Origin: CALFMR01 sp035550595
Lineage (GTDB): Bacteria > Acidobacteriota > Vicinamibacteria > Vicinamibacterales > SCN-69-37
DNA length: 39,009 nucleotides
Direction: 5' to 3'
Assembly: GCA_035550595.1 (NCBI GenBank)
Contig: DASZOV010000018.1
Span: forward strand, 1 to 39,009
The position numbers and the translations under genes are program-made. The notes under the pieces were generated by a model that saw only the letters and a list, made by a program, of their open reading frames with translations, ran no database searches and had not been told where the DNA came from. This document shows, in pieces, positions 23,697 to 35,510 of the stretch. The number at the start of each line of letters is the position of its first letter. Within the stretch, counting starts at the first letter, position 1.

Positions 23697-23772
23697 TGGT
23701 GGGCCCCCCAGGATTCGAACCTGGGACCAACCGGTTATGAGCCGGCAGCTCTGACCGCTAAGCTAGGGGCCC
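23697..23772 (-). tRNA. tRNA with CAT anticodon (tRNA-Met elongator or tRNA-Ile2), CCA encoded
   Basis: Read on the minus strand, the gene is 76 nt with an encoded CCA. The acceptor stem GGGCCCC/GGGGCCC pairs perfectly, the D arm is AGCTTAGCGGTCAGAGCT, and the anticodon stem GCCGG/CCGGT (last pair G-T) holds loop CTCATAA with anticodon CAT at 23737-23739. The T arm is CCAGG-TTCGAAT-CCTGG and the discriminator is A. The anticodon loop fits both elongator tRNA-Met and the lysidine-modified tRNA-Ile that reads AUA. The GC-rich acceptor is reminiscent of E. coli Ile2. I cannot decide between them. It lies downstream of rpoD on the same strand. Confidence 0.93.
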
Positions 23773-23778
23773 TTGGGG

Positions 23779-23907
23779 CTGACGATCGTCAAGTGAGAAG
23801 TTAGAACCCAGAAGCCCGAAGTGACGTCCGCGTCTTTTTCCTTCGCGTCTTCGCGTCTTCGCGTGAGTCCTTCCGAACTTCTGGCTTCTGTCTTCCAACT
23901 TCCAACT
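23779..23907. repeat. Dispersed repeat with inverted arms and CTTCGCGT triplet, between tRNA and rpoD
   Basis: The left part, 23779-23823, aligns without gaps to 36172-36216 with 38 of 45 bases identical. The middle has three perfect tandem CTTCGCGT units (23841-23864). The right part, 23871-23907, is roughly the reverse complement of the left (GAACTTCTGGCTTCTGTCTT against AGAAGTTAGAACCCAGAAGC), so the block could form a large hairpin. It ends six bases from the rpoD stop, fills the 23773-23912 gap, and shares both motifs with 20806-20880. Confidence 0.65.
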
Positions 23908-23912
23908 TGCTC

Positions 23913-25595
<1,683 letters not shown>

Positions 25596-25614
25596 GGTCT
25601 GGTCTCCTTACGTC

Positions 25615-27375
25615 TTACGTCAACTCATCGAGCTGCCGGAGCAGCTCCTTCTTGCGGGTCCACAGCGCGAGCAGCAGGCCGTCATCCGGGGCGGCGCGTT
25701 CCTGCAGGCGGTCGATTTCATCCTGAACGGCGGCCCGCTCGCGGTCCACGCGCAGGCGCTTCAACGTGCTCACGCAGTCGGCGGCCGGCGCGGCGGGCGC
25801 CTCCCCGTGCGCGGCGCGCTCGACGAGCGCCCACTCGCTCTCGGTTAGACGCTCGCGAAGCACCTCAGGGATGGTCTCGGGCGGCAGATCCACGAGCCCG
25901 CCGGCCAACGTGAGCGTCGATGCCGACAACAGCCCGTCGAGGTCCTCCGGCTGCAATTGACCGAGCGCCGCCAAACCCTCGACCGGCCGGTGAACCAGGG
26001 CCCACAAGAGCCCCTGCTCGGCCGGTCGCAACGTCCCCGACGAGGCCGTCACGACCGCCGGGGCCGTCGTCTGTTTGCGCGCGGCCGCCTTGCGGATTTC
26101 CTCGCGAACCACGCCCTCCGTGATACGCGCGGTGTGCGCCAGCCGGTCGGCGAACCGGTCGCGGCTGGCCGCGTCCGGAATGGTGGCCGCTACGCCCAGC
26201 ATGGCATCCAGGAACTTCTTCTGCCCGTCCCGGCGGTTGAGATCGACGCCTGCCGCGGCGCGATCGAGCAAGAACTCTAGATACGGTTGTGACCCGGTCA
26301 AACGTTCCACATACGCCCGCCCGCCCTGCCGGCGCACGAACGTGTCGGGATCCTCGCCCGCGGGCAACAGCGCGACGTTCACGTCAAACCCTTCCGCCAC
26401 AAGCAGTTCCGACGACCTGGCCGCCGCGCCCTGGCCCGCCGTGTCCGGATCGAGGCTGAGGACCACTTTGGAAGTGAACCGCTTCAGGAGGCGCGCCTGG
26501 GCGGCGGTCAGCGCCGTGCCGCACAGCGCGACGACTGATTGGACACCGGCCTGCCAGACTTGGGCGAGGTCGAAGTAGCCCTCGACCGCCACACTGTAGT
26601 TGCGCTGCTTGATGGCGGCCTTGGTCACGTGCAAGCCGTAGAGTGTACGGCCTTTCGTGTAAATCGGGGTCTCGGAGGAGTTCAGATATTTGGGGACCTG
26701 CCCGGCGTCCAGCGCCCGGCCGCCAAAGGCCACGATGGCGCCCGAATCGCGGGCAATCGGGATCATGAGCCGGTTCCTGAACCGGTCCACGAGCCGGCCG
26801 CCGTCCCGTTCGAGGACCAGTCCCGTCTGCCGCTGCACCTCGCGGGGGATCCGCTGCTCCGCGAAGAGCGCGGCCAGCGCCCGGCCGTCAGCCGGCGCAT
26901 AGCCGTACCCGAACACCTGCTGTGTTTCGGCTGACAGGCCCCTCGACTCCAATTCGCGCCGCGCCCGTGCGCCGGCTGGCGTCGCCAGTTGCTCGCGGAA
27001 GAACGCCGCCGCGACCTCGTGCAGGCGGATGAGCGATTCCCGCATCGCTGCAGCCGCGCGCTCATTCGGGTCGCCGGAGACTTCCGGCAGCGGCAGGCTG
27101 GCCCGCTGCGCCAGATATCGCACCGCATCGGTGAACGACACCTTCTGATATTCCTGGACGAAGCGCACGACGTCGCCGCCCACGCCGCAGCCGAAGCAGT
27201 GATAGACGCCCTTGTCGCGGTTGACGGTGAACGACGGCGTCTTCTCCTGATGGAACGGGCAGAGGCCTTTCCACGTCGCGCCCATCTTCTTGAGCGGCGT
27301 GACCTCGCCGATGATGGTGACGACGTCGCTTTGGGCTTTCAGGTCGTCGAGGAAAGACTGCGGGAAGAGCGCCAT
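25615..27375 (-). CDS. dnaG: DNA primase DnaG
   Basis: DnaG makes RNA primers at the replication fork. The 586-residue protein has the N-terminal CHC2 zinc site (Cys39, His42, Cys60, Cys63 in CPFHQEKTPSF and YHCFGCG). Next is the RNA polymerase/TOPRIM core with AVEGYFD and LSLDPDTAGQ, and a C-terminal helicase-interaction domain ending WTRKKELLRQLDEL. The start at 27375 lies four bases after the mutS2 stop, with AAGGAC before it. The frame is open further upstream only in the shadow of mutS2. dnaG next to rpoD is the conserved core of the macromolecular synthesis operon. Here mutS2, not rpsU, is the upstream gene. Confidence 0.96.
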   Translation of the reverse strand: MALFPQSFLDDLKAQSDVVTIIGEVTPLKKMGATWKGLCPFHQEKTPSFTVNRDKGVYHCFGCGVGGDVVRFVQEYQKVSFTDAVRYLAQRASLPLPEVSGDPNERAAAAMRESLIRLHEVAAAFFREQLATPAGARARRELESRGLSAETQQVFGYGYAPADGRALAALFAEQRIPREVQRQTGLVLERDGGRLVDRFRNRLMIPIARDSGAIVAFGGRALDAGQVPKYLNSSETPIYTKGRTLYGLHVTKAAIKQRNYSVAVEGYFDLAQVWQAGVQSVVALCGTALTAAQARLLKRFTSKVVLSLDPDTAGQGAAARSSELLVAEGFDVNVALLPAGEDPDTFVRRQGGRAYVERLTGSQPYLEFLLDRAAAGVDLNRRDGQKKFLDAMLGVAATIPDAASRDRFADRLAHTARITEGVVREEIRKAAARKQTTAPAVVTASSGTLRPAEQGLLWALVHRPVEGLAALGQLQPEDLDGLLSASTLTLAGGLVDLPPETIPEVLRERLTESEWALVERAAHGEAPAAPAADCVSTLKRLRVDRERAAVQDEIDRLQERAAPDDGLLLALWTRKKELLRQLDELT

Positions 27376-27379
27376 CGCG

Positions 27380-29839
27380 TCAGTCCTTGAGTTCCACGAT
27401 GGTGGCCCCGCCGCCGCCCTCGTTGTCGGGGGCCGGCGCGACGGACGCGACGAGCGGATGCGCGCGGAAAAACGTGCGCACGGCCTCGCGCAGCCGGCCC
27501 GTACCATGTCCATGGACGACCCGCAGCCGCCGCTCGTCGGCGAGCAGGGCATCGTCCAGGAACTTCTCGAGCCGGGAAACCGCGGCGTCGACCGTCTCGC
27601 CGATGAGGTTGATCTCTCGCGCGCCGGATTCCTGCGCCGCAGCCGCGACGAGGACGCCGCCGCGTTTCGATGCAGCTGTTTCTCCTGAAGCCACTGTCTG
27701 CCCGCCGCCCGATCGTCGCCGCAGATCCGACAGCTTCACGCGCAGCCGCTTGCCGCGCAAATCGACTTCCACCGACGCCCCCGACACGCTGCGAACGACG
27801 GCCTCGGTGTTGAAGGCGGGCACGAAGACGGCGTCGCCAGTTCGCGGCGGAACCGACAACGGCTCGACCTGCATGTCGTCGCCTGCCGCGTGCTGGCCGG
27901 TCGAGGCGCCAACGGCGTCGAGCGCCGCGCGGGCGGACGTGCGCATCGCACCGAGATCGCCCGTCGAGAGACGCGGGCGTCCGGGTTTGAGCTCGGCAGC
28001 CATCGCATCTGCCTTGTGCTTCAACGTCCCGACGATGCGATCCACTTCGAGCCGCGCTTCGCGCAGCCGCTCGTTGACGCGGTCGTCCAGTCGGCGTTTG
28101 AGTGACGCCTCGCGTTCGGTCAGCCGGCTCTCGCGCGCGAAGAGCGCCTCGCGCGAAGCGGCGAGCGCGCCGCGTTCTTCTTCGACGGCGTGTCGCGCGC
28201 GTTCGAGCGCGGCCAGTTCCTCGTCGACGCGCGCGAGATGCGCGGCCAGTTGCGATTCGCGGCCCGATCGTCGTGCGCGCGCATCGGCGATGACACTGGC
28301 CGGCAGGCCCAGCCGCTCGGCGATCTCGAACGCGAGGCTGCGTCCGGGTGCACCGTACAGCAGCCGATAGGTCGGCGCGTACGTGTCCGGGTTGAAGCCG
28401 AACCCGGCGGTCATCACGCCCTCGGTCGTTGCCGCGTACGACTTCAGCGCATCGTCGTGCGTCGTCGCGACGACGAGCGCGCCGCGGCGGCGGAAGTGAT
28501 CGATGACGGCCGCGCCGAGCGCGCCGCCTTCGATGGGGTCGGTGTCGCCGCCGACTTCGTCGAGCAGCACGAGCGCCGGTGCTTCCAGATCGCGGTCCAT
28601 CGCGACCAGGTGCGCGATGTGCGCGGAGAAGGTGCTGAGGCTCGCGGCGATCGACTGGTCGTCGCCGATGTCGGCGAAGACGGTCGCGAACGGCGTCAGC
28701 CGGCTGCCGGCGTCGACCGGAATCAGCAGCCCGGCCTGCGCCATCAGTGCGAGCAGGCCAAAGGCTTTCAGCGCGACGGTCTTGCCGCCCGTGTTCGGAC
28801 CCGAGATGACGAGCGCGCGCGTCGGCGGCACGATCGTGAGATCGGAGGCCACCACATGCGCCGGGCCTGACCCCGGCACGCCGACGAGATCGGCGACAGC
28901 GGGGATGAGCAGGGGATGGCGCGCGCCGATGAGCTCGAGCCGCCCATCGTCGACGAGATCGGGCGCCACGCCGTCCATGCGCCGCGCCAGTTCGACTTTC
29001 GCGTACAGCTCGTCGAGTACCGCCGCCGCGTCGATGGTCGCCGCGAGTTCGTCGGCCCGCTGGCGGAACGCGTTGGTGAGCGCCGTCAGGATGCGATGGA
29101 TCTCCGCGCGCTCGCGCTCGGCCAGCGCGACGACGTCGTTGTTGAGATCGACCGTCGAGAGCGGCTCGAGGTACAGGCTCGCGCCGCTCGTGGAGCTGCC
29201 GTGCACGATGCCGGCAATGGCCTGCCGGTGCTCGGCGCGCACGACGACGACATAGCGACCGTTGCGGTCGGTGACGATCTGATCCTGCAGGTACTTGGCC
29301 GTGTCGCGGCCGTGGACGAGCGCGTCGAGCGTCGAGCGCAGCTTCGCGCGCTGGCGGCGGAGCGACTCGCGAATCTCGCGCAGCGCCGGACTCGCCGCAT
29401 CGCTCACGTCGCCCGACGGCTCGATCGCGCGACGTACGGTCGCGATCTCGTCGTTGAACGACGCGGCGCTGGCCACGATGTCACCGAGACGCGCATATCC
29501 GACCATGGAAGCGCGGCGAATGGCGGCGACGACGGTGGTCGTTGAATCGAGCAGGCGCGCGAGTCCGAGGAGCTGGAGCGGATCGAGCGGCACGCCATGC
29601 ACGTCGAGGCGCGCGATCGTGTCGAGGATGTCGTCCGGGGCGGAAATGGCGAGCGACCCGCCGGTGCGCGTGAACGCGGCGCCCTCGGCCGTCGTCTGCA
29701 GCCGCGCGCGTACTTCGTTGGGCGACGTGGCGGGTTCGAGATCGGCGGCGCGCGCCCGGCCGGGCGCCGTCAGGGCGAGAGCGACCAGCGCGTCGCGGAT
29801 CCGGTTGAACTCCAGCGCGCGAAACACCGTAGAGTGCAT
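27380..29839 (-). CDS. mutS2: MutS2-type ATPase/endonuclease with Smr domain
   Basis: From the ATG at 29839 this is an 819-residue MutS2. It has the MutS-like core and clamp (RRQRAKLRSTLDALVHGRDTAKYLQDQIV), and the ATPase with Walker A GPNTGGKT (347-354, Lys353) and Walker B LVLLDEVGGDTDP. A long coiled coil follows (residues about 500-620). The C-terminal Smr domain has INLIGETVDAAVSRLEKFLDDAL and HGHGTGRLREAV. The usual LDLHG of Smr nucleases reads INLIG here, so nuclease activity is uncertain. MutS2 proteins limit recombination or rescue collided ribosomes in different bacteria. An upstream GTG at 29866 would add nine residues. Neither start has a strong ribosome site. Confidence 0.94.
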   Translation of the reverse strand: MHSTVFRALEFNRIRDALVALALTAPGRARAADLEPATSPNEVRARLQTTAEGAAFTRTGGSLAISAPDDILDTIARLDVHGVPLDPLQLLGLARLLDSTTTVVAAIRRASMVGYARLGDIVASAASFNDEIATVRRAIEPSGDVSDAASPALREIRESLRRQRAKLRSTLDALVHGRDTAKYLQDQIVTDRNGRYVVVVRAEHRQAIAGIVHGSSTSGASLYLEPLSTVDLNNDVVALAERERAEIHRILTALTNAFRQRADELAATIDAAAVLDELYAKVELARRMDGVAPDLVDDGRLELIGARHPLLIPAVADLVGVPGSGPAHVVASDLTIVPPTRALVISGPNTGGKTVALKAFGLLALMAQAGLLIPVDAGSRLTPFATVFADIGDDQSIAASLSTFSAHIAHLVAMDRDLEAPALVLLDEVGGDTDPIEGGALGAAVIDHFRRRGALVVATTHDDALKSYAATTEGVMTAGFGFNPDTYAPTYRLLYGAPGRSLAFEIAERLGLPASVIADARARRSGRESQLAAHLARVDEELAALERARHAVEEERGALAASREALFARESRLTEREASLKRRLDDRVNERLREARLEVDRIVGTLKHKADAMAAELKPGRPRLSTGDLGAMRTSARAALDAVGASTGQHAAGDDMQVEPLSVPPRTGDAVFVPAFNTEAVVRSVSGASVEVDLRGKRLRVKLSDLRRRSGGGQTVASGETAASKRGGVLVAAAAQESGAREINLIGETVDAAVSRLEKFLDDALLADERRLRVVHGHGTGRLREAVRTFFRAHPLVASVAPAPDNEGGGGATIVELKD

Positions 29840-29846
29840 GGAAGGA

Positions 29847-29862
29847 CCCCGTGAAGACGGGG
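29847..29862. promoter_or_regulatory. Hairpin in the mutS2 leader
   Basis: CCCCGT at 29847-29852 and ACGGGG at 29857-29862 are reverse complements around a GAAG loop, eight bases upstream of the mutS2 ATG. A stem this close to the start may affect translation of mutS2 or favour a different start. There is no T-run, so it does not look like a terminator of larB. Confidence 0.4.
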
Positions 29863-29937
29863 CCACCCCACATTATCGCACGGCGGCCGGTTCCAGGCGG
29901 AAGCGGTTCGGGCGTGCCGGGCGGCCTCTCGGGCCGC

Positions 29938-30711
29938 TCACAGATGGTTGATCCGGCTGGCCAGTGTGGCGGCGCCGAAGCCGTTGTCGATGTTCACGAC
30001 AGCGACGCCGGCTGCACACGAGTTGAGCATCGCGAGGAGTGCGGCCAGGCCGCCGAAGCTCGCGCCGTACCCGACGCTCGTCGGTACGGCCACGACCGGC
30101 ACGCGGACGAGGCCGCCGACGACGCTCGCGAGCGCACCTTCCATACCGGCGACGACGATGACGACGCGCGCGGCGCGGACGCGCGGATGCTCGGCGAGCA
30201 GCCGGTGCAGACCCGCGACGCCGACGTCGTAGAGCCGGTCGACGTCGTTGCCCATCACTTCGGCCGAGATCGCCGCTTCTTCTGCCACTGGTATGTCAGA
30301 AGTTCCCGCGGCTGCCACCAGGATCACCCCTTGCCCGCGGGGAATGTCCATGCGTCGCTCGATAATTCGGGCCTTGGCGTGATAGCGCGCGTCCGGTACG
30401 AGTTTCGCTACTTCAGCATGAGCGTCAGAGCTGGCGCGGGTCACGAGAAGCGTGTGACCGCGCGTCACGATGGCGTGGGCGATGGCCGCGATTTCGTCGT
30501 TGGTCTTGCCTTGCCCGAAGACGACCTCCGGGAATCCCTGCCGGCTGGCGCGATCGCGATCGACGCGCGCGAAGCCGAGCAGGTCGACGCCGGGCACGAG
30601 TTGCTCGGCGGCGCGTTCAGCGGCGTCAGGCGTGAGTGTTCCGTTGGCGACGGCCTCGAACAGCGCGCCGAGCGACGGCAGATGACCGGACGGTGGTTCG
30701 TGGTTCGGCAC
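29938..30711 (-). CDS. larB: LarB, nickel pincer cofactor biosynthesis (P2CDP synthase)
   Basis: LarB carboxylates nicotinic acid adenine dinucleotide and cleaves it to AMP and a dicarboxylated nucleotide, the first step of the nickel pincer cofactor of lactate racemase-like enzymes. The 257-residue product has a short helical N-terminal domain, the GFPEVVFGQGKTNDEI motif, and a C-terminal domain like AIR carboxylase PurE. That domain includes VAAAGTSDIPVAEEA, DVGVAGLHRLL, VVAGMEGALASVVGGL and PTSVGYGASFGGLAALLAMLNSCA. The start is a GTG at 30711 without a clear ribosome site. larC, larE and larA are not in the window. Confidence 0.93.
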   Translation of the reverse strand: MPNHEPPSGHLPSLGALFEAVANGTLTPDAAERAAEQLVPGVDLLGFARVDRDRASRQGFPEVVFGQGKTNDEIAAIAHAIVTRGHTLLVTRASSDAHAEVAKLVPDARYHAKARIIERRMDIPRGQGVILVAAAGTSDIPVAEEAAISAEVMGNDVDRLYDVGVAGLHRLLAEHPRVRAARVVIVVAGMEGALASVVGGLVRVPVVAVPTSVGYGASFGGLAALLAMLNSCAAGVAVVNIDNGFGAATLASRINHL

Positions 30712-30721
30712 GGCGGCCCGT

Positions 30722-30751
30722 TTGACTCGACCGAGAGCGCATCCCTAGAAT
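30722..30751 (+). promoter_or_regulatory. Sigma70-type promoter for the glycosyltransferase
   Basis: TTGACT (30722-30727) and TAGAAT (30746-30751) are separated by 18 bp and match the TTGACA/TATAAT consensus at five of six positions each. The predicted start, about 30758, gives a leader of some 28 bases before the ATG at 30786. It sits in the 74-bp divergent gap with larB and is the best promoter match I saw in the window. Confidence 0.65.
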
Positions 30752-30785
30752 TGGGCGGCGCGGCGAGGTCCCATCGCCCCATTCT

Positions 30786-32288
30786 ATGACCACACCCGAG
30801 ACGCTGACCCTCGTTTGCTACTTCTTCGTCCTCAGCATCCTTGGCATCTACGGGTGGCACCGGTACTACATCGTCTATCAGTACATGAAGCACAAGGATC
30901 GCGTGCCCGGTCCGCCGCCGCCCATCGCCGAGTGGCCGGTCGTGACCGTGCAGTTGCCGATCTACAACGAGATGTATGTCGTCGATCGGCTGATCGACGC
31001 CGTCGTCGCGCTCGACTATCCGCGCGAGCGGCTCGAGATCCAGGTGCTCGACGACTCGACCGACGAGACGCAGCAGATCGCCGAGCTCGCCGTGCGGCGC
31101 CAGGTGGCGCGCGGGTTCGACGTCAAGTATCTGCACCGGTCCGATCGCACGGGCTACAAGGCGGGCGCGCTCGAAGCGGGCATGGCCGTGGCGCGCGGCG
31201 AGTTCATCGCGATCTTCGACGCCGACTTTCTCCCGCCCGCTGATTTCCTCACCAAGACGGTTCCCTACCTCGCCGACGACGACCGGTTGGCCGTCGTGCA
31301 GGCGCGCTGGGGCCATCTGAACCAGGGCTATTCGCTCTTGACGAAAGTGCAGGCCGTGCTGCTCGACGGCCATTTCGTGCTCGAGCATGGATCGCGTCAT
31401 CGGTCCGGCTGCTTCTTCAACTTCAACGGCACGGCCGGCGTCTGGCGGCGCGCCGCGATTGCCGATGCTGGCGGCTGGCAGCACGATACGCTCACCGAGG
31501 ATCTCGATCTCAGTTACCGCGCGCAGCTTCGCGGGTGGCAGTTTCTGTTCCTGCCCGATCTGGTGACCCCGGCCGAAGTGCCGGTGGAGATGAACGCGTT
31601 CAAGTCGCAGCAGCACCGCTGGGCCAAGGGATCGATTCAGACCTGCCGCAAGCTCCTGCCGTACATCCTGCTCGCCGACCTGCCGCTCCGGGTGAAAGTC
31701 GAAGCCTTCTTCCATCTCACGGCGAACTTCAACTACCTGCTGATGGTGGCGCTGTCGATCCTCATGTTCCCGGCGATGGTCGTGCGCTACGAGATGGGCT
31801 GGACGGAGATGCTCCTCATCGACATCCCGCTCTTCGCGGCCGCGACGCTCTCGGTCGTGAACTTCTATGCGATCAGCCAGCGCGAGGCGTATCCGGACTG
31901 GCGAACTCGGGTGAAGTATCTGCCCGTGGTCATGGCCATCGGCATCGGCCTGGCCGTCAACAACGCGAAGGCGGTGATCGAGGCGCTCTTCGGCGACGCC
32001 GGCGAGTTCAAACGCACGCCGAAGTACGGCATCGAGCAGCGGCAGGACGACTGGCAGCACAAGAAGTATCACCAGTCGATGCCCATTCAGCCGCTGGTCG
32101 AGCTCGCGCTCGGCCTGTATTTCACCGTGACCGTGCTCTACGCGCTCGCCAACGACATCTACGGCACGCTGCCGTTCCTCGTCCTCTTCCAGTTCGGGTT
32201 CCTCTACATGGGCCTGATGTCGATCGTGCAGCAACTGCGCGACGACGCCGTGCTCGTGAAGACGCCGCAGACGGCCGGCGGCAAGTAA
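30786..32288 (+). CDS. Processive family 2 glycosyltransferase (cellulose/mannan synthase-like)
   Basis: This 500-residue membrane glycosyltransferase has one N-terminal membrane segment (about 8-25), a cytoplasmic GT-A domain, and about four membrane segments after residue 310. The catalytic motifs are complete: Asp89-Asp90 in VLDDSTDE, Asp145-Ala-Asp147 in IFDADF, Glu238-Asp239 in LTEDLDLS, and QQHRW at 275-279. The QxxRW motif marks processive beta-glycan synthases. The sequence style is closest to CslA-type mannan/glucomannan synthases. The polymer is not known, and no PilZ domain or polysaccharide partner genes are next to it. It is transcribed from its own promoter. Confidence 0.9.
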   Translation: MTTPETLTLVCYFFVLSILGIYGWHRYYIVYQYMKHKDRVPGPPPPIAEWPVVTVQLPIYNEMYVVDRLIDAVVALDYPRERLEIQVLDDSTDETQQIAELAVRRQVARGFDVKYLHRSDRTGYKAGALEAGMAVARGEFIAIFDADFLPPADFLTKTVPYLADDDRLAVVQARWGHLNQGYSLLTKVQAVLLDGHFVLEHGSRHRSGCFFNFNGTAGVWRRAAIADAGGWQHDTLTEDLDLSYRAQLRGWQFLFLPDLVTPAEVPVEMNAFKSQQHRWAKGSIQTCRKLLPYILLADLPLRVKVEAFFHLTANFNYLLMVALSILMFPAMVVRYEMGWTEMLLIDIPLFAAATLSVVNFYAISQREAYPDWRTRVKYLPVVMAIGIGLAVNNAKAVIEALFGDAGEFKRTPKYGIEQRQDDWQHKKYHQSMPIQPLVELALGLYFTVTVLYALANDIYGTLPFLVLFQFGFLYMGLMSIVQQLRDDAVLVKTPQTAGGK

Positions 32289-32348
32289 CGCCGCATCGCG
32301 CGGCGACGGCCGCGCCCCGGGACGTCAGCGGGCTCGCCGCCCGGCGAG
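32289..32348. terminator. Two stem-loops after the glycosyltransferase
   Basis: CGCCGC (32289-32294) pairs with GCGGCG (32300-32305), starting at the base after the TAA stop. CTCGCC (32333-32338) pairs with GGCGAG (32343-32348). Neither is followed by a T-run, so termination is only a guess. Confidence 0.3.
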
Positions 32349-32374
32349 ACAGCGGCTCGCGGAATGAGTACACT
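32346..32374 (+). promoter_or_regulatory. Possible promoter for citrate synthase
   Basis: GAGACA (32346-32351), 17 bp, TACACT (32369-32374) matches the sigma70 consensus at four of six positions in each hexamer. It lies 76 bp before the citrate synthase ATG in the 161-bp gap. This is weak evidence in GC-rich DNA. Confidence 0.3.
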
Positions 32375-32449
32375 AGTGGGCGTTTGCCAAGAGCGGCGCT
32401 GCGGGACGCGCCCGAGATCCACGCTACCAATCACGAGAGCACGCGAACG

Positions 32450-33598
32450 ATGTCCACTGACGTGAAACCGAAGGCCGGCCTGGAAGACGTGATCGCCGGA
32501 CCGTCCGCAATCTGTTATATCGACGGCGATCGCGGGATCCTCGCCTACGAGGGGTACGACGTCCACGATCTGGCCAACGCGGAACACGGCGCGTCGTTCG
32601 AGGAAGTCTGCTATCTCCTGTGGCACGGCAAGCTGCCGACGCGCGCCGAGCTCGGCGACCTGCAGACCGCGCTCGCGGCCGCACGCGTGTTGCCCGAACC
32701 GGTCGTGCGCGCGATGAAATCGCTGCCGAAGGTCGACGGCATGGACGCGCTCCGCACGCTCACGTCGATCCTCGCGCACTACGACACGGACGTCGCCGAC
32801 AACTCGCCGCAAGCCAACTACCGCAAGGCCGTTCGTCTCACGGGACAAATCGCGGCGCTCGTGGCCGCGTGGGGCCGGCTCTCGGCGGGCGCCGGGCTCA
32901 TCGATCCGGATCCGGCGCTCGGCCACGCCGCGAACTTCCTGTACATGTTGACGGGGCAGCGCCCGACGGCCATCGCCACACGCGCGTTCGACGTCTCGCT
33001 CGTGCTGCACGCCGATCACGAATTGAACGCGTCGACGTTCGCCGGCCGCGTGATCGCGGCCACGCTCTCCGACATTCACTCGGCCATCGTCGGCGCCATT
33101 GGCGCGCTGAAGGGGCCGTTGCACGGCGGCGCCAACGCGGCCGTCATGCGCATGCTGCTCGACATCGGCAAGGACGCGAGCCCCGAGCGCGTCGACGAGT
33201 ACGTCCGCGCCAAGCTCGCGCGCAAGGAAAAGATCTCCGGCTTCGGCCACCGCGTGTACCACACCGAAGACCCGCGCGCGACGCACCTGCGGCGCTTCTC
33301 GAAGGCGCTCGGCGAGCAGACCGGCCAGCCGCAGTGGTTCGCGATGTCGCAGCGGATCGAGGCGCTCGTCAAGGCCGAGAAGAAGCTCAACCCGAACGTC
33401 GATTTCTACTCGGCGTCGATGTTCTACGCGATGGGGATCCCGATCGATCTCTACACGCCGATCTTCGCGGTGAGCCGCATCTCGGGCTGGACCGCCCACA
33501 TACTCGAGCAGTACTCGAACAACCGCCTGATCCGTCCGCGCACCGAGTACACCGGACCGACGGTGCCGCAGCCGTTCGTGCCGCTGGCGCAGCGGTAG
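32450..33598 (+). CDS. Citrate synthase (or 2-methylcitrate synthase)
   Basis: The enzyme condenses acetyl-CoA with oxaloacetate at the entry of the TCA cycle. The 382-residue product is of the short, dimeric citrate synthase type found in Gram-positives and archaea. The catalytic triad is visible as His225 (GPLHGGANAAVM), His267 (GFGHRVYHTEDPR) and Asp318 (VDFYSAS). Other family motifs are HADHELNASTF and a C-terminal RISGWTAHILEQYSNNRLIRPRTEYTG. This short type overlaps with 2-methylcitrate synthases, and no prpB/prpD neighbours are present, so citrate synthase is preferred. The ATG at 32450 is the start. The frame open upstream is glycosyltransferase shadow. Confidence 0.93.
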   Translation: MSTDVKPKAGLEDVIAGPSAICYIDGDRGILAYEGYDVHDLANAEHGASFEEVCYLLWHGKLPTRAELGDLQTALAAARVLPEPVVRAMKSLPKVDGMDALRTLTSILAHYDTDVADNSPQANYRKAVRLTGQIAALVAAWGRLSAGAGLIDPDPALGHAANFLYMLTGQRPTAIATRAFDVSLVLHADHELNASTFAGRVIAATLSDIHSAIVGAIGALKGPLHGGANAAVMRMLLDIGKDASPERVDEYVRAKLARKEKISGFGHRVYHTEDPRATHLRRFSKALGEQTGQPQWFAMSQRIEALVKAEKKLNPNVDFYSASMFYAMGIPIDLYTPIFAVSRISGWTAHILEQYSNNRLIRPRTEYTGPTVPQPFVPLAQR

Positions 33599-33704
33599 GA
33601 CACCGGCGGGCCCCGACGGGCGCGCCGCGACACGCGGTCGGCCATCCGGCGGATCGCGCGCCGGGGCGCGCCTGTTCTACGATTAGGCCGTCGGTCGTCC
33701 CAGC

Positions 33705-35506
<1,802 letters not shown>

Positions 35507-35510
<4 letters not shown>

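Noticed and set aside
23841..23864. Three CTTCGCGT units as a possible CRISPR or iteron array
   Set aside because: Units are only 8 bp with no spacers, and there is no replication initiator gene or cas gene nearby.
33655..33683. TACGAT (33678-33683) as a -10 box for lepA
   Set aside because: No acceptable -35 is found at 16-18 bp upstream. The region is CGCG-rich.
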